Assembly (NCBI GenBank): GCA_029706075.1
Contig: JAINUG010000113.1
Coordinates: 3,139,279 to 3,203,278 of the forward strand
Length of the DNA: 64,000 nucleotides
Origin: Aldrovandia affinis
Lineage: Eukaryota > Chordata > Actinopteri > Notacanthiformes > Halosauridae
Reading direction: 5' to 3'
Translations under genes and position numbers: made by a program
Part shown: piece after piece, positions 34,364 to 47,055 of the stretch
Numbering within the stretch: position 1 is the first letter of the stretch
How the letters are laid out: the number at the start of each line of letters is the position of its first letter
The notes under the pieces: generated by a model
Database searches by the model: none
The model's input: the letters and a program-made list of their open reading frames with translations, nothing else
What the model was told of the DNA's origin: nothing

Positions 34364-34727
34364 CAGCGGCCTCCGATAGCATAGCGGTCTAACTCACCCA
34401 TTTACGAGTGTAAACTGCCTATCACGGTTGTGTATTGAAACCTGACTGTGCCAGACCAGCGCTGGCGGGGATCCCCGATCATGGGTTTGGCTGTCCGCCC
34501 CAGGGGGAAGGGGGACGGTGAGCCGGCAGGAATTCCCTGAGAAGTGCGTAAAGGTGTCTCCAGAATGTGGGTGAGCGAAATCCGTCTCAAAGGAAGCAGA
34601 GTTTGCTGCCCTCTGGGAACTAGCTTGCCTCGTAGAGACGGGCGGTGAGTTTGTGTGGGGAGGGCAAATTGAAATAAATAGAGGGAATAATTTGTTACTA
34701 AACTGGGAGAAAAACTGGAAAAAACTA
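34364..34727 (+). mobile_element. SINE family S2, copy 3 (most complete head)
   Basis: The head CAGCGGCCTCCGATAGCATA then GCGGTCTAA and GTGTATTGAAACC resembles tRNA A and B boxes. The GC-rich body includes GACCAGCGCTGGCGGGGATC, GGTTTGGCTGTCCGCCCCAG and GGTGAGCCGGCAGGAATTCC. The tail is TTTGTTACTAAACTGGGAGA then AAAACTGG. It is longer than copies 1 and 2. Confidence 0.75.
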
Positions 34728-34729
34728 TT

Positions 34730-35965
34730 TTAAAAATGTTTTCAATTATTTACAGATGACATAGATATAGATGGGAGTATTGTTTTAGTCTTATAATCTT
34801 GCTCTATCACAAGGTCACTTCAAGCTCTCAGGTTTTAAATGACCATATATTGTGACATGCTCTTACGTCCACATCCTTTGTCCAGCATGGAACCCTATGG
34901 TCATGTGGTTGAATTCTGAGATATTTTGGCTGAGCAGTGACACAAAGGGAACTCTGGTGAAAAACTGCTGGCTGGTCCTTCCTCATGGGCTCACCTGAAA
35001 CTCCAAATCTCTGGACATGGGAACTGACACTTAGTCTTACTATGAGTCTTCCACCATAAGTTTTTTTACTGAAGAGATAAATTACCACTGTGGCAAACGT
35101 GTTGCCACTTCTGGGTTAACTCATTAGCCAGTCCATTGTCTTGTCTTTCAGATTAGCCTTGTTGCGGAGGCAGGTCCCGTAACCTAATAGATGAATATTC
35201 ACTTGTGACAAACTGCAAGTCTCATTAAGGGTTTGGCCTGGCTAGTCAAGGGAACCAAGGAAGCAGTCTGTTCTGAGACTTGCAGTAAATCTTGTTGTAA
35301 TGATTCACCCAGAGATCCAAGAGCTAAGAAAATGAATCTTGTCCTTGTGATGGTTTGTAGGGCTTCATAAACCTCTAAATAGATGGAACCGCCATCCATT
35401 CACTGATTTGAACAAATCCTATAGATTAACTGGGGACACCTTTGTATTGGTTGATACGATTAAGTGTTTGACAGCACCCAGCAGCTCCACTCATTAAGGG
35501 TTTTGAGGCCTCCCACTGACATTACTTATTAGAACCAAGAGTTTGGCCAAGAGCCAAAGGGTGACAAGCTCCATGGGGTGCAGTGGGCTTTTCAATCAAG
35601 CACAGATAATGGAAGGTTGCCCACTCAGTGACCCCTGTCAAGCTCAAAGCCTTGCTCAGACAACCATCAGTACCATCAGTAGAATGTCCATTCTACTAGT
35701 AAGCCTTTGAGAAATAAACTCTGTCAATCTGCCGGGATTCCAGAAGCGAGTTTAAAGCACACTATGAAAACAATGGAATTCGCTTTTGTTGTGTATTAAA
35801 ATGAAATATATTTTATAATTAATACAAAGCATCTTTGTACAATTTAAACATTGCAAGGTTCAAGAGGTTATCTTGGGAATCACATGCTATGGCTACAGCA
35901 ACCAATCTTAGTCATTTTCTGTATACATATACTGTATGTGTGCATACAAGTGGTCTGGGGCAGTC
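34730..35965. other. No recognised feature
   Basis: Unique-looking DNA without a coding motif. The left end of the H3 element whose right end is at 36098 should lie here or further left, but could not be found. Confidence 0.35.
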
Positions 35966-35969
35966 GCAA

Positions 35970-36098
35970 ATTTGTGCGTACTCTAAGATCATTTTTAACT
36001 AAGAAGAAGTTGATGAATTCCAAAATGTGTGTCAGATTGATCATACACATGCTTTACTTGCATATCTGTGCATGCGCGCTGTTCGCAAATGAGGCCCA
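35970..36098 (-). repeat. Terminal fragment of Harbinger-like family H3
   Basis: In reverse complement it begins GGGCCTCATTTGCGAACAGC, then GCATGCACAG, AAAGCATGTGTATGATCAAT and GGAATTCATCAA. This matches 2199-2300 across about 100 bp. The flank after the end is ATT, as is the flank before the other copy. Confidence 0.5.
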
Positions 36099-36817
36099 TT
36101 GTTTTTGCAACCATTTATAGCACATTGTGGGACAGATTTTTAAGGAATTCATTAGGAATAACAAAATGAACAGTAGAATATGAAAAGAAAAGATGGCATG
36201 ACATTAGACGGCATCCAAAAGAAAAACTTTCCTACAACATAATGCGGGAAAAGACACATAGGCGGTGGTCTAGCTGAGGAAAGATTATTAAAAGAAGAAT
36301 AAAGAACAGGCTTGGTTAAACTTGTGATGGGATAAAGCCAGAGTGTCTAAAAGTAAAACTGTATTCACAATTCATTCCATACCCTTCTGACCGCATACGC
36401 ACAATAAGGTGTTGTTCAAATTTATAACTGCGTATTTATCCTAACTGCTAGCTGATGACAGATTGCTCAATAGAAATCTTGTGTGCTTTCAAATAATTTT
36501 TCATTTCAAGTTCTAGTAAACAATATGTATGCCATATAGGGTATATATTTACAATTCTGATGTAGCTGTCTGTAGATACAGGTATTCCTGAAAATAAAGC
36601 TGTCAAGACATGGGCCTGGGTATTTTGCAACAACATTTGTAATTATTTGTTTTGCATCGCTGGGACAACAACTAGCACCTCAGAAAGGGCTATACAAACA
36701 CGGATTGTGAAATGCCTAGGGGATATCAGCAGTCAACTTCCACCAACTTTCAGGGGTTCTTAAAATTCTCACACAAAGAGGAGAGTCGCAATTAAGGGAT
36801 GATCTAGTAAATCTGCT

Positions 36818-36963
36818 GGCAGTGTAGTGTAATGGTTAGGGACCTGGGCTTGCAACTCAGAGGTTGCAGGTTCAATTCCCAGGTGGGGCACTGCTGTTGT
36901 ACCCTTGAGCAAGGTACTTAACCTGAATTGCTTCAGTGAAATATCCAGCTGTAAATAAATGGT
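36818..36963 (+). mobile_element. V-SINE-like element with intact tRNA-type head
   Basis: The A box at 36825-36835 (TAGTGTAATGG) and B box at 36869-36879 (GGTTCAATTCC) are near consensus. The V-SINE-type core follows: CACTGCTGTTGTACCCTTGA, GCAAGGTACTTAACCTGAAT, TGCTTCAGTGAAATATCCAG. It stops after TAAATAAATGG without the SINE/LINE tail, so it is truncated at the 3' end. Well-kept boxes suggest it is younger than the copy at 18212. Confidence 0.88.
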
Positions 36964-36964
36964 T

Positions 36965-39885
36965 TTAGTTGACCCCAGATATGCATATTCATAAACAGAT
37001 TCAACTATTTATGTAAAGGAAAGTTGTGTAAGTGACGTAAGCACCGCAAATGACCTAATTGTGACTTGACCTAATGCAACCATTTTGTAAATCTACATAG
37101 ATATTATGTAGCGATTGCTTTTACGTTCAAAAAGCAGCCACAATCCTTAGTAAATTTGCCCGTGTGTCATCCTAGTACCACACCATACCTATATTTTCAT
37201 AGGATACATAGCCAAATCTTGTGAATTAGGAACACACCAAGCATAACAGAGGTATTGCGCTGGATATCTGAATTTATACCAGCGGCAAAATTTGAAATTA
37301 GTTAAAGTTAAGGCCTCAAGCTTTCATAAGACAATCAACCGGTGCTTATGTGTAAAATCCTGTAATATACTCAAGTCCCAGTAAAAAAAAGTACAGTACA
37401 CAGCAACAGACAACAGCCCTCATAGCGCTGCCTTTTTGTAATATTTTAAAGTGGACCAAAATCTCAGATACTAATAGTTTTCAAATATTCAGCATCAGTT
37501 CATCACTGATGAAATGCACTACTCTGCATTCGTGGCGCTAGGTTGATTCTCACCGGGTGTGAGAGATAATTTCACACTCCCTGCTCTGATAACGTTCGGC
37601 TGGTCTGGCAGTGGACAGCCATGTCTCTCCTTCAGTTTGATAGTCTTCGCTGTCTCCTCAAATTCTTGGCCCTGGTTCTGAATTATAGATTGCAGGGCCA
37701 ATTAAATTAACATGTACATCACCGACTAATTAAAAATGGCTAACTGCCCAAACAGTGACGTAATCAATCCTAGGTTAGAACCAACAGCCTTCTAAAAGTG
37801 GAGGGAGAAGGGGGCAACCATTATCAGTTTCTATCTATTTATTTGGTTTTTACTCGAAACATTGAGGCCTGCTATATTTTAAAATTGAGATAATAACAGT
37901 ACGAGTCAGTCAGACTTCCGGGTTAATTTAATGTGTTTTTTATTTTTATTTTAAGAAAACACCCTTGAAATGTCAAAGAAAAAATATATATTTTAATTGA
38001 TTGTTTAGTATTTTGCTTTCGCTCCTCCCTTGTTTCTTGTAAAATCTTTTCCTCACATTCCAGGCAAGGAGTCTTCTCTTTGATTGATGCTCTGTAAACT
38101 ATTATGTAGAATAAAATAGTGAAAAAATATTGTAAAGGAGCCTCATGCGTGGGCTTTAGAGAAATTCATGCAGTTATTCAAACTCAAAGATCAATGCGTT
38201 GTCTGAGGTGGGAGTCAGTCAGTGCTTTGGACTGAATATAATGATAGATAAAGACGTTTTTATTTTTTAGTTATACACCAATATGCCTGGGTTTCAAAAG
38301 AATGTAATTCCATTCTTTTCAGTTGAGCTGTCATTGGTTTCTTACTTTTATAATCTCCCAAATGCCCTCATAGGAAGGACCTTTTGCATTGTGCTCAGCA
38401 AAGATCTTCTGTATACAGAATACGTTTTGCTATTTGCTTTTTGCTAGACAAAGAACCTCAGTATAGAGAATGCATTATGATTTTGCTAGTCTGCTTTTTT
38501 CCATATTTCCTGTTATTGAATTTCGAGTTGAGTTAGCAGGATTTATGCGATGCATTAAAATATAGCTTTTAAAGAAAGAGGAGAAAGTGCAATTTTCACA
38601 TTTGAAGTTGTAGACTACCTGAAAATTCTGCTCTCACTGGCATCAAAACTCTCCTTTAATGAGTTTGCAAATGCAGTGTCCATTTAATTTCTTTGTGAAT
38701 CCCATCTGCTGCTGACAGTGAAAAAGGATTCAAATCGATGTGGCTTACAGGTTACTATATTGCTTCTGTTGTTCTTCCATTAAACTCACTGTGCGTTAAA
38801 AATGTGTGGACTATAAATTCAGGTAATCCTTAAAAATAACACTCTAAATATTTTAGTATCTGTTCTTTGCACACTGGAGAAAGCCACAGAGTTATCATTA
38901 GCCAGTGATTTCTTCCACTTAAATGTGAATCAGTTAGAGAACATAACTGATACGGCACAAACAAATAAGATAAACCTTTACGAATTCCAGCCTTTTGTAA
39001 TCTAAACATGAACCAATGCATTGTACTTTGTCCTAATCTTTGAATCATGAATTTAAGTTCAAAATTTAAGGACAATTTGTATCTTGTTTGGAGAGGAAAA
39101 GGCAGGTGGGGCCCCATTGATAGCAACACTCCTCTTTATGGTTTAAAATGATAATTGATATGAATGAATAATACAAATACTATTTATCTCCATTCGTCTG
39201 AAAATAGTTATTTTTAAGGCTACGTATGACACACGCTAACACCAGTGCAATTCCATGTCTACACACCATTCTCTCCCCAAAGGCAATCCAATCCCCTTGA
39301 GATTTGTGATGAAATCAGATAATTTACAAGTCGGAATGAAAGCCCCCCAAAAAAATGGTAGTGATAAAATTCATATGAGAGAGGAGCACAGAAATATCAA
39401 TTTTCCTCAGCTGTTTATTTGGCGGAAAATCAAAGCTGCCGTTCACCATACTTTGGACCCTGCAATTTTGTGGTGCCATACACTCCCATATACACTTCAC
39501 TCGCATGGCGATGGCTGCCATGATGATACCATTTGTGCAGATATGGCTGCCTTTGGACCCAGCAGAGTGTATTACAAGCTTGGGAATTGCCTTTCTGAAA
39601 ATATTGTGTCTGTCTTGTATTACATCAAGAGAGCAAAAAACGGTGGGTGTGTGTTGAGAGATTGCTGTACATGAAGGCTTCATTATTGATTGATGGATAT
39701 TAATGTATATAGTATAGGACACTGTTTGCACTTTTGTCTTTTATTGGCTATGTATTTTCCATTACATTTTAAAGTAATTCAATTATTTTAAACCTTTAGA
39801 TCTAAACCAAAATAATAATGGCACACAAGGAGTAACAAATGTTACATAGACAGGGGCAAGAAAGGAAAGCACAGTAGGACAGACA
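36965..39885. other. Mostly unique DNA, no gene recognised
   Basis: Several AT-rich segments. At 39255-39731 frames of more than 130 codons are open on both strands at once, but neither shows a domain, codon signal or initiation context, so they are not called as genes. The segment has no repeat landmarks. Confidence 0.35.
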
Positions 39886-39890
39886 CGACT

Positions 39891-40000
39891 AGGGCTGGGT
39901 ATCATTTGAAATGTTTTGATACTGGTACCGGTATCAAAACAATACATTTTTTGATACCTTTGTTGAATGAGAGCTCATCTTCAATAGCCTTTAAATTATT
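39891..40000 (+). repeat. Fish repeat end with GGTACCGGTATC palindrome
   Basis: AGGGCTGGGTATCATTTGAA is followed by an imperfect palindrome at 39919-39944 (TTTTGATACTGG / CCGGTATCAAAA). This wording is a common start of a fish DNA-transposon derivative. The matching right end was not found before 40700. Confidence 0.5.
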
Positions 40001-40859
40001 TGCATCATCTACTACCTACTTAGGTTTTCAAATAACTGGTAATGGGAGGTAAGAATCATTCATAAAACAATCATTATTTTACATATTTTCTACATATTTA
40101 ACACATTTATGTCCATAGTTTTCACATAAATATAAACATAAGAATATAAACATCTCTCTAAAAAGGGATGAAAACCCTGTATGTAAAACATTGCCATTAC
40201 TGATTATATGTTACCTATCTAATTACCTAAACAAAGGGGCTTCCAGTTGTTATGGCAGCAAGCCTTTCACATTGAAATTTATGACAATGCTGTAACATTC
40301 CTCTCTCCACTCAACTGTCATTCTGGCCTTAGCCTTGGATTGGATGGTAATGCTCTCAGCTTTGTCACAGCTCTAGCCATAAACATGAAAATTAAATGTT
40401 GCTGTTAGCATACTATCTAGCCTAATGTTGCACGTTAGACATGTCTAATACAGTATATAGTAATTATACAATACTAGTGGTAATATAGTCGGTTCGACCC
40501 CGGTTCAACTCACCAGCACTAAAAAAGTAACTTTTTATCCTGCTACAAATAACTAGATAAATACCTGAGGATGTGCCCTCTTTGGAAACATTCGTTTCTA
40601 AATTTGGCTTTGTTGTGTGTGCTTGTTGATTCAAACTGGTGGTGGAAAAAAATCATCATAAATCAAAAGGACTAAAACTAATGAAGTGAAACAAAATTAA
40701 ACTGAAATTGTCCATGCTCGGGCTCTCTGGGGTGCCAGAGCACGCCTCTTCCCAGGGGGATGAGCTAGATGATAAGTCCTTCCAGTGGCTCGCCCCCTAT
40801 TTCTCTCTCACCCTACTTTCACATTTTGCAAAGTCTGACAAAAAAGTCCACAGTTAGTT

Positions 40860-41905
40860 TTTTTGGTAGACCTTGATGTTTCTTGTCTCCCACAGGACCT
40901 GCTTCATAGTGTTGATGATCCTCCACTGGTGCTGGAGCTCTGGGGTGCTTCAGCCTCCAGATGGACAATAGCGGATGGTCTAAGCTGTCACAGAGGATCT
41001 CAGCAAGGGCCGGTTAAGAGAGACAGAGGAAACAACAAGGCCCCAGACCTGTCTGGCCACACAGCACTCCCAGAACAGATGGTATATGTTCTGAGTCAGT
41101 GCATCTATGGGGGCAGCTCTCAGTAAGGGCCAAGTGCTATCTAAACATGAATGACCTGGTGGGGTGACACATCTGAGCAGACATTAAGTCTTTTTGTTTA
41201 TTGCTGAGGGATTTGTGGGTGACGTTTTTCCAGATATGTTGCGGATCTAGGGTCAGACTACCCCTTTGGAAAAGCATAGCCTCCTTTGTTCTTAAATATG
41301 ACATTATGTTCTTATATGTCCAGGAGGTCAGCCCAGACCTGGATAATCCCATCCTGACAGCAAAATCTTTCAGGGCTTTGTAGACATATGGGGGTGTCAG
41401 CTACGTATATGGCATTGTCAGGTCCAGTCCACACAAGCCCATAGTCCTCAAGAAGGGAGTGGCATAGTAGTTGGCTAGAATAGTAGAGACCTCCCCTCTC
41501 TGGGTGTTCTGGAACAGACCCTGAGCCAAGATGATGTTAGTTATATCTGGGACCCCCTTTCTTGTGCTCCTCCAGGAGTGTTGTCCTCCCCAGCCTCTAC
41601 ATTTGACTCCCCCAGACGAATTGGAAGGCCATCCTTGTCATTTCTTTACTGGTGGTTCTATCTGGGGGAATAAAAGTGTAAAGGAGGACTATTGCCTTCG
41701 GGACCAGGATCTTACCCATCATTGTGAGTGGCTGTGTGCTCCAGCTCCTGATTTTTCCCTGGACATAGCAGAGGGCTTCCACTCAGCTCCTGTTCCCTCT
41801 CCCGTTGAACTGGAAGGTGACCCCCCAGGAGCTTGATGTTATCTCTGAGCACAGGGAAGGAACAGGTTGGTGTCTCATGCCAGAGTGGCAACAGGAATAG
41901 CACCA
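40860..41905 (-). pseudogene. L1/Tx1-like LINE ORF2 C-terminal relic
   Basis: Minus-strand fragments in several frames read in the order expected after the reverse-transcriptase core: GKILVPKAIVLLYTF (about 41700), a MAFQFVWGSQM segment like the F-x-W-G thumb motif, GLVWTGPDNAIYV (41400s), LTSWTYKNIMSYLRT and SLTLDPQHIWKNVTHKSLSN (41210-41320). The last segment resembles the C-terminal region of Tx1/L1-type ORF2 ahead of its zinc knuckle. The reverse-transcriptase core is not seen. Many stops and frame shifts mark an old, 5'-truncated copy. A 3' tail could not be defined. Confidence 0.6.
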
Positions 41906-41909
41906 GCTG

Positions 41910-44900
41910 AGTCTCGCATTGTCCATTCCTCCTTCAAATTGTCACCCATGGTGCCATACGGAATCCCACACTCCCTAGTGCAGATGGATGACATCTGAGG
42001 GGACCTGTTTCAGAATGGAGACTACTGTGCGCCTTTCGTTATTGTCTTTAATGTTATGGGCATTTCAAGTTGTAATAGTGAAAATTATGGTGACTGAATA
42101 TATCACATTACATTTGAACAAACACCAACAGTGGGGTTTGCCTGGCTCTGGAAAGATGTACGAACAAAAATGTTTTATGAAGTTACAAGCTGGATTCACT
42201 GATGTGAAAGCAGCAATAATGCCAGAGGCAACTCATTAGCAACAGACAAAGTAGTTTTCTTGTAGTAAGAAAAAACTATTTACAGTGCAATCAAAGTATT
42301 ACATATACTTAACATGTATACTCTGCAATGTAAACATCCCAAAGGCTCTGTGCTATTGCAACCAGACATCACAAGATCTGTTATAGTAACAAATCTGTAT
42401 GACAGGACAAATCACGGATGTGTATTCCAATTTTGGTTTTAATGATGTAACTACATACCAGAAGAGATTTGTGTTTTTAAAACCATTTTCATCAGAGAGG
42501 CGTTTCAGGTGCAATAATTGAAGTATTTTCTCTTTAGTGAAAGGAAAGGGTTATTTTTCCATTTACATTGATGGAACAAAATAACTGAAATGTGTGCAAG
42601 GATTTGAAAAAAGTAGGATTTGTTAGCAATGAAATCACCTCTTAAATAAGTGTGAAACTACAGTGATATAGATTAAAGGCTCTGAGATGTACAGGGCAGT
42701 TTATTAGTATGTGTCATTCAAACTGCAATAAGGAAAAAAGGTTATTTATCTTTTGCCATGCCTACAGCTACGCCATGGTGACCGGTTATTGCAGACAGTT
42801 TTGAAGTTGCGATCTTAAGTTTTCCGTATCCATTATACGCCTGTGCACCTTTGATAGGGCATCGTGTTGTTTCTCTCCCTGCTTCACTAGCGCCCTGTGA
42901 ATGTACTCCCTCCGGCATGGCGGGCCTTTAATAAGAATGTATTCTATCAATGCTTTTAATGTGAAAACCCAATGAAGTCATTTCACGCTGGATTGAGCAA
43001 CCTCGGTTCGTTATTGCAAGGCCTCTGTGGTTCACGGAGGCGAACTGCGCGGCTTCAGCTGATTATGCTAAATGTCCAATCAACGCTAGTTAAAACATAG
43101 ACAAGCCTCTTTTGCATAAGGGCGAAGCATAGCGGGGGATGTGGTTCCGAGGGGGCAGAATCATGTGCAGGCCACAGGCAGATCTACTCACAATTATGAA
43201 GGGGGGGGGACATAACAACTACGTTTGTGTCTTTATTTGTACTTTCTCACGTTGTGCCTGTGCATGTGATTCATCACCCGTGGTGTACTGTCGAAAAAGG
43301 CAGTCTGTGGGATGGATCGCTCATTACAACACTGAGGTCTAGTTAGGTGAAACGCTTCCACCGCAGCAAATGTGCTTTTAATGAGAGATGTATCGGGCTT
43401 GCCTTTCCTGTGACATCCCGGGGGCCAATTTGTCATAAATGAAAACAATCGGGCAGCTATAATTAGCCTTTGGAGATTTCACCATTTATTCTTAGACGTG
43501 CCTTTACCCTTGGATACGCCAAACAAAAATAAATATATTTTACGACAGTAAACCCATTGAGATTTGCTCTCGGACACTCTTTTAACTCAAATAATTACAC
43601 AACTTGGTGATTGATTATTCACTTGCAGGGGAATGTCCTCTGATTTCTGCTTTAAAAGCATACTTTTACATAAAATTATTATTGATAAAATTTTGGTTCC
43701 AAGTAAGGGTCCTATGGCCTTACTTAAATTGTACGCAAGGGTGGTATAAATAATGTGTTAATAGACATGCAGTGTGAACATTCAGGAGCTACAGGTAAAG
43801 TAACTGAGGACATAACTGAGCAATTTTACTGAGACAAAACCTTTTTTTAATAGAAAAGTAATTATCTGCTGTGTGTTAGGGACTGCCTCCTATGTGGTGG
43901 TATGTGTGGGCAATGTGCACCCTCCCTCTCTAGTTAGTGATGGCTTGTTGCTTAAAAAGAGGATTCTGGGAAGGAAGGAAACTGTAATTTCCTAAGGGAA
44001 ATTGCATTTGGTGTCTTCTCTCTTTCTCTCTGCACACACCAGAATGTGCACACACATGCACACATACACTCCAATCTCAATGGCTACCACGTTTTTACTA
44101 CAGCATAGACTTTCGCTTGCCTCCATGTTGCCTGTGTAACCTCTACCACGTGGCTGTTTGCATGCATCACCAAGCATTCTGGGCCAATCAACACATTGCC
44201 TCTGCTGGCCTTGAAAAACATGTGAAAGTGCCTTGTCATATTCGTGCCTCTCTGTGTGAGGTGTCAATCACACCCCGCGAGGAGTGGGATGGCCACGTCA
44301 CCCTCATGCGGAGCAGCAGAACGGCCTGCTTTTCATCCACGTCTGGGCCTAAAGAATGCGTCCAGCTCAGGAGAGGGCAGTAGCCACTGCCCTTCTGTCA
44401 GCCCCTGTGCCCGTGCAAAACCGGCACAACAACACAGGGGCCGGTACATACCACACCAACCTTGTGGTGTGCCGCCTGACCTAGAAAACGTACAGTACAG
44501 CAGCTGAAGCCTGATCAGCCAGAACAGCCTGACCAGAGCAAATCTGAAAACATCGCCTGGTGAAGCAGTTAGGCCGCTGCATCCAAATTGCACTGATGTG
44601 CATGTTTATTTGGTGTCTGTTATTGTTAGCGGTGCGGCAGTCATCTGTGCTGCTCTCTTCATAATGTCTTCTTTTCCCCGTAATCTCCGTTTTTGTCAGG
44701 TTAGCGTCTCATCACAATATCTCCATTTAGATTCTTATTCCTTTCCAGAACTGACCTTCACAGTGACACAGAAAATGGTGGTGGGGGTGGGGGTGAGCGA
44801 TCTGAAGAAGTGAGAGATCAGATGGGTAACGTCTTAGCAACAACAGCAGGTGAAGATGGAGGAGGGCACAGACATAGAGTGTTGGTTAAGGCAGGCAGCA

Positions 44901-46600
44901 GGATGGAGGTAGGGGGCGGGGGTGGTTACTTATATAAATGCTGTTCTTCATTGGGGAAGAAATTAGTCAACAGCAGTGAGCACTCTGACATAAAACACCC
45001 AGGGAGGGCACAGATTGAGATATGTCATGAAAGGAACATCCAAGATAGAATTTATTTTAGTTAATTAATTCCCATGGTGAGTCACAGGCAGGCACATTTC
45101 ACAACAAATAAACATTGTTTTGTCAACTGAGAAGAGGATTGAAAATCATAGTTCACCGTGAGCAATGTGACCTGTGAACAGTGAAATTCCATTGTTATGG
45201 CTGAAGTTTATAATATCAGTCTAAACAATAAATAATAATGCAGCTGAAGTACTCCCTCATCTTTCTTTGCTCACCTACACTGCAATTTTGATGGACATAG
45301 GTATCAGCCATTTTATGTTATTGAAGCTCTGGGATTATGATTTTGGACTCTGAAGGATGGAGGTTCCTAGCTGTTATGCCACCACAGTCTTGTCAGTTTA
45401 TTGAACAGACCAGGTTCAGGGGAGGCCCTGTGACCTGGAGTTCCAACTGATCCCTGACCTCCTGTCCAGCGACTCAATATCAGCCGCACTGGGAGGATTC
45501 TGAGCAGCAGAGCGTGCTGGCCCCTCAGAGCCAAAGGGCATGGTAAAATCAATAAGATTATTCCAACTAAAGTGTGCAAATCTCCAAAGGGTGCGATGCC
45601 AGCCAAAGTTAGGCAAAGTATTGGATGTTGAGGGCACCAGTGTGAGCTGTCAATTAAATTCTTGCCCCTTTGTGAATTTACATCAGTTTTAACACGATTT
45701 TAAGGAACACAGGTGCAAAGTAAAAACCTTACAATTCAATCCAGTTGAATGGTAGAGGTCTTTGTCCATGGTGAATTCCGTAAGCCTTTAAACTGTTTCC
45801 TCAGAATACATACAGGCTACATCAAACACTCTCTGCATTAACTTCATCTTCTCTGTATGTTACCCTTTAAGAGTGTCTTCAAACTAAGTGCAGAGCTTCC
45901 TCAAGTTGCATTAAAATTGAAGCCTTGGTTCCCAAACTCATGTCATATACCTTTGGACTTTTTAATGCATGGACCTTCTCCTGGATCCAATCAGATGCAC
46001 TAAATAAGGAGAAATGCAATTCAATCTGACAAGACTGAAGTTTAATCCAGATTCAATCAAACCAACGTTATGCTCATAATGATCTGCCATATGCTCATAA
46101 GGACTGAGAATCCATGAAGCGGGAAAAGGTGTGGCCTGAAATCTGAGGTGACTGGTCAGAAGGCAGCAGCTTTATTTAAGGACAAGAGATGTTTGACTGT
46201 CTCAAACTTTACAATCCCTGTTTTTTTACTGAAATGAATAAATATAACATATAACATTCTCCAAGAAAAAAGTATAACTAAGGTATACTTCATTAATCCA
46301 GAATTTTAGGGATAAAGCAATGCACTAATCCAAACAACACTCCTCTAACTCTTTCTCACTCAACCACATGTTTCCCTTTTGGTACTTTGCCATTTGCTTG
46401 GGGAAAAGGTGCATCCTTCATTTCTTTCCCACATTGGCTTCAGCAGCCATGAGTACCAATTTCTTTACTTGCTTCAGCTGGTAAACAGGATTGGGACTGC
46501 AGGCTGCTGGAAGCTGTAGTCCTGATGGCTCTAGTGGCTCACAAGAGTTAAAGAGCCAGGTAGCCATTTTCCCGTGCGGCCCCTTGGGATGTCACAATAT
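41910..46600. other. Long stretch without recognised genes or repeats
   Basis: Base composition becomes more balanced at 42830-43480 and 44080-44560, and no repeat family is recognised there. The open frames overlap on both strands and carry no domain. The region could hold conserved non-coding elements. A G-run lies at 43201-43209. Confidence 0.4.
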
Positions 46601-46614
46601 ATACTGTGGCAGAC

Positions 46615-47053
46615 TGCCAGGGGAGGTGCGGGAAATCGTGATAGAGGGGAAATACGTGTCGAAACGCTGGCTCCACCCCAAACAGTACATGGAACTCCAG
46701 GAAATGTGACGCACCAGGAAACCCTTAATAGCTGAATGCTCAGTAATAAAAGAGGCCATTTACAAAGTACCGTATGGGAAACACGTCGAGAGAGGAAGTA
46801 AGAGCAATGTTTTTGGATAGTTTTTTTGGACTGACCTGGTTTTGAGACTCCCATTTGTGTACCGGATATTGATTGTATGAGAACCTGGCTTGGACTAATG
46901 ACAGTGGATTACGAACAACGACTAGGGATACGGATTGTAATATTGGACTGTTGGACCCTAATTGTGAGTTTATCCCCAATAAACCCAGTTATATTTCATT
47001 TCATTGATTGTGTGTTGTTTCTTCTTCCAACTTGGTTATGTGGAAACCCCACA
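46615..47053 (+). mobile_element. Possible solo LTR
   Basis: The unit starts TGTGGCAGACTGCC and ends GGAAACCCCACA, giving TGTGG/CCACA ends. It contains AATAAAAGA near 46744 and CCCAATAAACCC near 46977, a polyadenylation-type signal about 70 bp before the end, as in many LTRs. No TSD is visible (TATAC before, CCCCT after) and no second copy exists in the window. The Tc1 relic starts right after it. Confidence 0.5.
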
Positions 47054-47055
47054 CC

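Noticed and set aside
36818-36890. tRNA-like sequence with A and B boxes
   Set aside because: It continues directly into a V-SINE core and lacks a foldable complete cloverleaf, so it is a SINE head and not a tRNA gene.
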